Shown here: positions 58,542 to 64,000 of the stretch, one piece after another
Layout: every line of letters begins with the position of its first letter
How positions within the stretch are numbered: position 1 is the stretch's first letter
Assembly (NCBI GenBank): GCA_964484935.1
Contig: CAZAFW010000001.1
Coordinates: 124,001-188,000 of the forward strand
DNA from: BM714 sp964484935
Lineage (GTDB): Bacteria > Bacillota > Clostridia > Peptostreptococcales > BM714
Direction of reading: 5' to 3'
DNA length: 64,000 bases
The notes under the pieces: generated by a model
Database searches by the model: none
Told to the model about the DNA's origin: nothing
The model's input: only the letters and a program-made list of their open reading frames with translations
Program-made: the position numbers and the translations under genes

Positions 58542-59678
58542 CTACATATCTTTCCCTATCATATTATCATAACCATAGTTTCTAAAAAAGTCTTTTTTTA
58601 GCGCTTTGAATGTATCTTCCTCTATGGCTTTGCGAATCCTTTCCATGATCTTAATCAAAAAATACAAATTATGATATGAAAAAAGCCTCGATGACAATAT
58701 TTCGTTGGACTTGTACAAATGCCTTAAATATGCCTTGGAATAATTACGGCATGTGTAGCAGTCGCATTCGGGATCAAGCGGCGAAAAATCCCTCGTGAAC
58801 CTCGCCTGTTTAATTGAAATTCTGCCTTTGCTTGTCATTGCCGTACCGTTTCTCGCGAGACGCGTGGGCAATACGCAGTCGAACATATCAACTCCCCTTT
58901 CGACACCTTCAAAAAGGCAGTCAGGAGATCCAACTCCCATAAGATATCTCGGCTTGTCCTCCGGAAGCAAAGGAGTTGTATGTTCAAGCATCTCATACAT
59001 CAAATGCTTGGGTTCCCCCACGCTCAGTCCTCCTAGAGCATAGCCCTCAAAGTCCAAATCCATGAGTTCCTCTGCGCTTTGTTTTCTAAGGTCTTTATAC
59101 ATCCCTCCCTGGACAATTCCAAACAATGTCTGATTTCCAGTATTTTTATGGGCATCCTTGCACCTTTTCGCCCAACGCGTTGTCCTTTCAAGCGAATCCT
59201 TTACATATTGTCGTTCAGCAGGGAAAGGCGGGCATTCATCAAAAGCCATTATGATGTCCGAACCCAAAGCAGTTTGTATTTTCACAGCTTTTTCAGGGCT
59301 TATGAAATGCTTAGATCCGTCTATGTGAGACCTGAAGGCAACTCCCTCCTCACTTATTTTTCTCATAGGGCCCAAACTGAAAACCTGAAATCCTCCGCTG
59401 TCTGTCAATATGGGCAAATCCCAATTCATGAATTTATGCAATCCTCCCGCTTCTTCGACAAGCTCATGTCCCGGCCTCATATAAAGATGATATGTGTTGC
59501 TTAATATTATTTGAGCCTTTATCTCCTTTAATTCCTCTGGGGTCATGCTCTTTACGGTCGCCTGAGTCCCTACCGGCATGAATATGGGGGTTTCTATAAT
59601 TCCGTGGCTCGTTGTCACCCTACCGGTACGCGCCGCATTCTCATTTGATTTTTTCAGCACTTCAAACTTAAAAGACAT
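58542..59678 (-). CDS. tgt: tRNA-guanine(34) transglycosylase
   Basis: A 378-residue enzyme that exchanges guanine-34 of Asp, Asn, His and Tyr tRNAs for preQ1 in queuosine synthesis. Visible features: SNTYHLYMRPG, the catalytic Asp in LTDSGGFQVFSL, DCVLPTRLARNGTAMTSKG and the zinc ligands CDCYTCRNYSKAYLRHLYKSNE. Length is standard. It lies 14 bases after queA, the common queuosine pair. Confidence 0.96.
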   Translation of the reverse strand: MSFKFEVLKKSNENAARTGRVTTSHGIIETPIFMPVGTQATVKSMTPEELKEIKAQIILSNTYHLYMRPGHELVEEAGGLHKFMNWDLPILTDSGGFQVFSLGPMRKISEEGVAFRSHIDGSKHFISPEKAVKIQTALGSDIIMAFDECPPFPAERQYVKDSLERTTRWAKRCKDAHKNTGNQTLFGIVQGGMYKDLRKQSAEELMDLDFEGYALGGLSVGEPKHLMYEMLEHTTPLLPEDKPRYLMGVGSPDCLFEGVERGVDMFDCVLPTRLARNGTAMTSKGRISIKQARFTRDFSPLDPECDCYTCRNYSKAYLRHLYKSNEILSSRLFSYHNLYFLIKIMERIRKAIEEDTFKALKKDFFRNYGYDNMIGKDM

Positions 59679-59692
59679 AAAATCCTCCTCCG

Positions 59693-60715
59693 TCAGTAAA
59701 TGAACATTGCATCCCCAAAACTGAAGAAGCGGTAGCCTTCCAATTTTGCTGTTTCATATGCCGCAAGTATTGTCTTTCTGTCAACGAAAGCGCTCACCAG
59801 CATGATCAATGTCGATTCAGGCAAATGAAAATTCGTTATTATCGCATCTACAACCTTGAAACGGTAACCCGGATATATGAAAATGTTTGTCCACCCGCTT
59901 GTCGGATGCACAAAACCATTTTTATCCCCTACTGTTTCCACCACTCTATTGGCTGTTGTCCCTACTGCAATTACACGATTTCCGTTCTTTTTTGCCGTGT
60001 TTATGCGATCCGCATTTTCTTCATCCAATATATAGTATTCCGAATGCATCTCGTGATTTTCTATAATTTCTTCTTTTACGGGTCTAAAGGTTCCCAATCC
60101 CACATGAAGAGTCACATATGCTATTTCAACGCCTTTTTTCTTTATTTTCTCCAGCAGATCGTCTGTAAAATGTAATCCTGCAGTTGGAGCCGCTGCAGAA
60201 CCGCTCTCTTTTGAATAAACTGTCTGGTATCTCTCTTGGTCTTCGAGTTTAGCCTTTATATATGGCGGCAAAGGCATCCTGCCCAATTTTTCCAGTATTT
60301 CCTCAAATACACCTTCGTATTTGAATTCAACTATTCGCGTTCCCTCTTCGGCGACATCAACAACCTCAGCCCTCAGCTCTCCTTTGCCGAATTCAAAAAC
60401 GCTGCCAGGTTTAGCTCTTCTTCCAGGCTTTACCAGCGTCTGCCACCGGTTGATGTCAAGCCTTCGGAGCAAAAGGAATTCGACTTCCGCGCCTGTAGTC
60501 TTCTTTCCGAAAATACGTGCGGGTATTACTCTTGTATTGTTGAGCACAAGGCAGTCCCCTGGATTCAGGAGCCCCACAACTTCCTTGAATTTGCCGTGCT
60601 CTATTTTTCCCGTTTTTCTGTTTAGCATCATCAATTTGGATTCGTCTCTCTTGTTTAGAGGCTCCTGGGCGATGTATGATTCAGGCAATTCATAATAAAA
60701 ATCGTTTTTGTTCAT
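59693..60715 (-). CDS. queA: S-adenosylmethionine:tRNA ribosyltransferase-isomerase
   Basis: A 340-residue enzyme that turns preQ1 in tRNA to epoxyqueuosine using the ribosyl group of SAM. Family segments: FYYELPESYIAQEPLNKRDESKLM at the start, GDCLVLNNTRVIPAR, SAAAPTAGLHFT and the late TNFHLPESTLIMLVSAF. Its usual partner tgt follows. AGGAGC precedes the ATG. The epoxyqueuosine reductase gene is not in the window. Confidence 0.96.
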   Translation of the reverse strand: MNKNDFYYELPESYIAQEPLNKRDESKLMMLNRKTGKIEHGKFKEVVGLLNPGDCLVLNNTRVIPARIFGKKTTGAEVEFLLLRRLDINRWQTLVKPGRRAKPGSVFEFGKGELRAEVVDVAEEGTRIVEFKYEGVFEEILEKLGRMPLPPYIKAKLEDQERYQTVYSKESGSAAAPTAGLHFTDDLLEKIKKKGVEIAYVTLHVGLGTFRPVKEEIIENHEMHSEYYILDEENADRINTAKKNGNRVIAVGTTANRVVETVGDKNGFVHPTSGWTNIFIYPGYRFKVVDAIITNFHLPESTLIMLVSAFVDRKTILAAYETAKLEGYRFFSFGDAMFIY

Positions 60716-60724
60716 TTTTTGCTC

Positions 60725-62296
60725 CTACTCTATAGTTGTATCCTTGTAGTAAAAGGATAGTATTTCCCTGTAGTCATAACCATTCTCAGCCATAGCCTTT
60801 GCACCCTCCTGGCTCATGCCGAGACCGTGTCCCCAGCCTTTTCCTTCAATGGTGAATCTTTCAGGCTCCGGATTCTCCTTTTCTCCGGCAGATCCAAGAA
60901 CATAGCAATTCTCGAAGCCGGTTTGGCTTATTTCTCCGTCGCCGCTTAAAACGGAAATCCCCTTTGCATTGACTCTCTCCGTCGAAATCGATCCGTTCAT
61001 GCAGTAGAGGTCATTGTCCTTTTTAACATCGAAAAGTGTACTTCGAAGCCTGTCATAGCCGAAAATGGTCCGCATATTGTTTTTTAGAAGTATTACGTCC
61101 GGTTTTTCAGATTCTATCAAAAGCTCAAGGACATGATGATTCGAGCTTTTGCTCGCAATAGATACGTCAATCGATTTGCCCACTTCGTACCCGGCATCTT
61201 TAAGCATTCTTGAAATAGAATTTTCAGTATACTCGATCCTCCAGCTGTAATTGGACCCGCCTATGGAGAAGTCGTCCCGGATCCCCCTTAGATATGGAAC
61301 TTCCGAAGACCATATGTTTTCGCTATTTTCAGTAAATCCTCCGCTGTTGGCATGGTAGAATGCGCTGACAATTTTTCCGTTCCACATAAGCAACTGCCCT
61401 TCCGTTTCGTCGACGGCGCGGTTGCAGGAAGACCCTTCATAGTCGTAGCCCACATAGGCCTGTGAATTATGGGTGTTGCATAGATTGAATCCAAGATAAG
61501 AGTATTTTCCGTAGTTGGAAATCGCAAAGTTTCTTGCCGCCACCGCCTGAGCCTTTAGAGCCTCGAGCGGCCAGGTCTTTGACATTTCCCACGGAAGCAC
61601 TCCGTAAAGATATTCAGACATACCCAAATGGTTTATAATCGTCAAATCGCTTCCGGCAAAACGCTTAACCATTATTCCGCCCCTATAATTGTGTCCGCCG
61701 TATGAAAATATAGGAACATCTCCATTCTCTGCATATGGCTTTATTACATGCTCTCCGTCCATGCAGTCGTAAGCCAGTACAGTCCGACCTGCAGACTCCA
61801 CAACAACCAATGATCCGTATTCCTCGAATGCGAAGTTGATGCCTTCTGTTCTACCTGAAAAATCCTTCAATGCCGATTCTGCTTCCGATTTGCTTGAATA
61901 AGGGCCTGCGCTTAAAAACCATCCATCGTCATAGGCTGCAAAAAAAGTTTCATCGGTTTTTTCAAGCATTTCAAAATTTCCCGAAAGACTCTCCAAATTC
62001 TCAGACACATTCCCCGCCCTGACAAGAAAAACATTTTTCGAGAGATCTTTGGAAGCTTTTCTTACTACCAAGTCCCTAAAGTCCATCCTACAGCCCATAT
62101 CTTCGTATTCATCGCCATTCAAACCCAAAAATTCGAATCCCTCATTTGAAGACAATGATATACTCTCAAGCGACGGGTCTTTGTATGTCAATCCTATTCT
62201 TATTGTTTCCGGAATGCTTTCAGATCCATATGCGAATAAAAATGACAGCATGCATATCGACAGAGAAAAACCCACACTTGCGATTACCCGTTTCAT
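60725..62296 (-). CDS. SpoIID/LytB domain protein
   Basis: A 523-residue exported protein. The signal peptide (about 1-23, hydrophobic core ASVGFSLSICMLSFLFAYG) is followed by an N-terminal region with a SPOR-like section (about 95-150, with AAYDDGWFLSAGPYSSKSEAES), then the SpoIID/LytB domain (about 215-515): EYLYGVLPWEMSKTWPLEALKAQAVAARNFA, the catalytic-type region VDETEGQLLMWNGKIVSAFYHANSGG and the end motif GWGHGLGMSQEGAKAMAENG. SpoIID proteins are lytic transglycosylases on denuded glycan. This could be a sporulation or a general cell-wall enzyme; sporulation cannot be decided here. ATG 62296 has AAAGGAGC in front. Confidence 0.9.
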   Translation of the reverse strand: MKRVIASVGFSLSICMLSFLFAYGSESIPETIRIGLTYKDPSLESISLSSNEGFEFLGLNGDEYEDMGCRMDFRDLVVRKASKDLSKNVFLVRAGNVSENLESLSGNFEMLEKTDETFFAAYDDGWFLSAGPYSSKSEAESALKDFSGRTEGINFAFEEYGSLVVVESAGRTVLAYDCMDGEHVIKPYAENGDVPIFSYGGHNYRGGIMVKRFAGSDLTIINHLGMSEYLYGVLPWEMSKTWPLEALKAQAVAARNFAISNYGKYSYLGFNLCNTHNSQAYVGYDYEGSSCNRAVDETEGQLLMWNGKIVSAFYHANSGGFTENSENIWSSEVPYLRGIRDDFSIGGSNYSWRIEYTENSISRMLKDAGYEVGKSIDVSIASKSSNHHVLELLIESEKPDVILLKNNMRTIFGYDRLRSTLFDVKKDNDLYCMNGSISTERVNAKGISVLSGDGEISQTGFENCYVLGSAGEKENPEPERFTIEGKGWGHGLGMSQEGAKAMAENGYDYREILSFYYKDTTIE

Positions 62297-62309
62297 AGCC
62301 ACAGCTCCT

Positions 62310-62525
62310 TTACCTTTTCCCAAAAATAAGATTGAGAAAAAACGTCAACACAATACTGACAATTATACTCGAAAGCAATGGGAAATAAAAGGTTGCACTT
62401 CCTTTTTTGATAACAAAATCCCCAGGAAGCTTTCCTATTCCCCAAAAAGATCCCGCAATAAGGAGAACTCCCGTTAATATTAGGATTGTTCCAAGCGTTA
62501 TTATCGGCCTTCCTCCAAATCCCAT
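62310..62525 (-). CDS. DUF2905 family membrane protein
   Basis: A 71-residue protein with two transmembrane helices (about 8-28 and 45-67) and the conserved loop GKLPGDFVIKKGSATFYFPL between them, characteristic of DUF2905. Function unknown. Its start overlaps the last 25 bases of ruvB, and in many Firmicutes it follows ruvAB, so the arrangement is conserved. Confidence 0.88.
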   Translation of the reverse strand: MGFGGRPIITLGTILILTGVLLIAGSFWGIGKLPGDFVIKKGSATFYFPLLSSIIVSIVLTFFLNLIFGKR

Positions 62526-63553
62526 ATGGTTATCTCCTCTTCGCCCTTCTTCTCCATTCCCAGATGCCTGTATCCCCTTGAAGTGACAACCCTGCCCCTG
62601 GGTGTCCTGTTTATGAATCCAAGCTGAAGAAGGTATGGCTCATACACGTCTTCTATCGTATTTCTTTCCTCCCCGGTGGATGCGGCAAGCGTATCCAGTC
62701 CAACCGGACCTCCATCGAACTTGACTATTATTGTTTCAAGTATTTTTCTGTCCACACCGTCCAATCCCAGAGGATCAACCTCCAGCAGCGTCATTGCCTT
62801 TGAGACAGTATCCTCGTTTATCGAACCGTCACCCATTACCTGGGCATAGTCCCTCACTCTTTTGAGCAGTCTGTTTACAATCCTGGGCGTTCCCCTGCTC
62901 CTTACCGCTATAAGTGAAGCTGATCCGTCATCGATTGGAACCCCCAGTATATCCGCCGAACGCAATACTATCTTCTTTAGATTCTTTACTTCATAAAGGT
63001 CAAGCTTGCATATGACCCCAAACCGGTCTCTCAATGGCGAAGTCAAAAGACCCGCTCTCGTTGTTGCCCCAATGAGAGTGAACCTAGGCAAGTCCAAACG
63101 CACCGTTCTCGCACTCGGGCCCTTCCCTATTATTATATCAAGAGCATAGTCCTCCATTGAAGGATAAAGCACTTCCTCGACGCTTCTGCTCAGCCTGTGG
63201 ATCTCATCTATAAAAAGCACATCGTTTTCCTGCAGATTGGTAAGTATGGCGGCAAGATCTCCTGGCCTTTCTATTGCCGGCCCAGACGTGATTCGTATGC
63301 TGACTCCCATCTCATTGGCGATTATTGACGAAAGAGTGGTTTTCCCAAGCCCCGGAGGACCATAAAGCAATACATGGTCGAGTGATTCATCCCTCATTTT
63401 AGCAGCATCGATAAATATTTTCATTTTTTCCTTAAGCTTTTCCTGCCCTATGTATTCATCCAAGCATTTTGGCCTAAGAGAAAGTTCTATTTCAGATTCA
63501 TCCCTTTTTTTATCCGGGGTTATCACCCTTTGGTCCCGATTGTTTTCAATCAT
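62501..63553 (-). CDS. ruvB: Holliday junction branch migration helicase RuvB
   Basis: A 350-residue AAA+ ATPase that drives branch migration of Holliday junctions with RuvA. It has LRPKCLDEYIGQEKLKE, Walker A GPPGLGKTT (about 66-74), Walker B LFIDEIHRLS, sensor 1 IGATTRAG, the arginine finger region LTSPLRDRFG and the C-terminal winged-helix domain ending in TPRGRVVTSRGYRHLG. Starts ten bases after ruvA with GAGGAGA in front. Confidence 0.97.
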   Translation of the reverse strand: MIENNRDQRVITPDKKRDESEIELSLRPKCLDEYIGQEKLKEKMKIFIDAAKMRDESLDHVLLYGPPGLGKTTLSSIIANEMGVSIRITSGPAIERPGDLAAILTNLQENDVLFIDEIHRLSRSVEEVLYPSMEDYALDIIIGKGPSARTVRLDLPRFTLIGATTRAGLLTSPLRDRFGVICKLDLYEVKNLKKIVLRSADILGVPIDDGSASLIAVRSRGTPRIVNRLLKRVRDYAQVMGDGSINEDTVSKAMTLLEVDPLGLDGVDRKILETIIVKFDGGPVGLDTLAASTGEERNTIEDVYEPYLLQLGFINRTPRGRVVTSRGYRHLGMEKKGEEEITIWDLEEGR

Positions 63554-63563
63554 TTCAGTCTCC

Positions 63564-64000
63564 TCATCTCTTCAGCAAAGTCTTGAGCGCCTCTTTTATA
63601 ATTGTTTGCGCTTTCATCCCCTCTTCATAAACCGACTGCACGGCATTTGATGCGTCTGTGCTTCCGTAGCCCAGTGCCATCAGAGCGTCCACCGCATCTC
63701 TGTGTTCTGCTTTCGAAGGAATTTTCCGGCTATGTCTTGCGCTGTCAGGCATATCCATTTCACCGAATTCTTTGATTACCTTCTCCTTCAAATCCAATAT
63801 TATCCGCTGAGCAGTTTTTTTTCCGACTCCGGAAACACTTGTAAGAGATTCGCCATCGCCCAATGCTATGAATCTTGCCACATCGTTGTAGTCGATAGTA
63901 GACAACACTGCCAAAGCTAATTTCGAACCTATTCCATTTACCTTGTTGAGCATCCTGAACATTTTAAGTTCGCTTTTGTCGTAAAAGCCATAGAGGCTTA
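63564..64000 (-). CDS. ruvA: Holliday junction complex subunit RuvA, 5-prime part missing
   Basis: The visible 145 codons run off the right edge; the gene does not start at the internal Met at 63962, because the upstream frame remains open and reads SLYGFYDKSELK, matching RuvA domain I/II. The two helix-hairpin-helix motifs VNGIGSKLALAVLS and VSGVGKKTAQRIILDLK are present, then a flexible linker and domain III (DAVDALMALGYGSTDASNAVQ) that contacts RuvB. It is followed by ruvB. Confidence 0.95.
   Translation of the reverse strand, partial: SLYGFYDKSELKMFRMLNKVNGIGSKLALAVLSTIDYNDVARFIALGDGESLTSVSGVGKKTAQRIILDLKEKVIKEFGEMDMPDSARHSRKIPSKAEHRDAVDALMALGYGSTDASNAVQSVYEEGMKAQTIIKEALKTLLKR

Noticed and set aside
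63564..63962. Complete short ruvA starting at an internal Met
   Set aside because: The frame remains open to the window edge and the upstream residues match RuvA, so the gene is cut by the window.
1..64000. CRISPR arrays, insertion sequences, prophage or integron structures
   Set aside because: I found no regularly spaced repeats, transposase or integrase genes, or inverted-repeat-bounded elements.
1..64000. Further selenoproteins besides SelD
   Set aside because: I looked for genes broken by an in-frame TGA with matching residues on both sides and saw no other convincing case; this was by eye and not exhaustive.

Overview
The window looks like chromosomal DNA of a low-GC, anaerobic, amino-acid-using member of the Clostridia, near the Peptostreptococcales. 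That placement is an inference from gene content: a clostridial Rnf operon in the order C-D-G-E-A-B, the SCIFF peptide with its radical SAM maturase between yajC and secD, HemZ, TIGR03936/TIGR03960 radical SAM partners, a Prp protease with an N-extended ribosomal protein L27, and a selenocysteine decoding system. Almost everything is core genome. I see no insertion sequence, prophage, CRISPR array or integron. About 90 percent of the genes are on the minus strand, so the operons are read from high to low coordinates.

Left part (1-7.7 kb): the start of a comEC-like gene at the edge, an orphan TaqI-like adenine DNA methyltransferase, three small or uncharacterised genes, an alanyl-tRNA editing protein (plus strand), a metallo-beta-lactamase-fold hydrolase overlapping a D-2-hydroxyacid dehydrogenase, and plsY (plus strand). 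Selenocysteine region (7.7-14.7 kb): tRNA-Sec (selC), selB and selA, then a divergent sodium/alanine symporter with a structured attenuator-like leader, then selD, preceded by comEA. The selD reading frame is interrupted by a UGA at codon 18, at the catalytic Cys position, with a SECIS-like hairpin behind it. SelD is therefore itself a selenoprotein, and the intact gene starts at 14064.

Middle part (14.8-35.6 kb): a D,D-carboxypeptidase (plus strand). Then the conserved block rplU-prp-rpmA-obgE-yhbY-nadD-yqeK-rsfS, followed by a leucine T-box and leuS-ridA. Upstream of it lies a long, tightly packed run of cell-shape and other genes: DUF4321, maf, radC, mreBCD, mrdA, rodA, two radical SAM-associated genes and rng.

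Energy and redox region (35.6-45.5 kb): the rnfCDGEAB operon for the ferredoxin:NAD+ oxidoreductase ion pump. Directly upstream is a compact set of regulator-like genes: a SPOR membrane protein, two DRTGG proteins, an anti-sigma-like ATPase, a degenerate [FeFe]-hydrogenase-like iron-sulfur protein, a PHP protein and a second HATPase. This set is the best candidate for an undescribed redox-sensing system in the window.

Right part (45.5-64 kb): hemZ, a glyoxalase-II-like hydrolase, dtd, relA, apt and recJ; secF-secD; a gamma-carbonic anhydrase-like protein; the SCIFF maturase, the SCIFF peptide gene (only 46 codons) and yajC; tgt and queA for queuosine; a SpoIID/LytB protein; a DUF2905 protein; ruvB; and a ruvA cut by the right edge.
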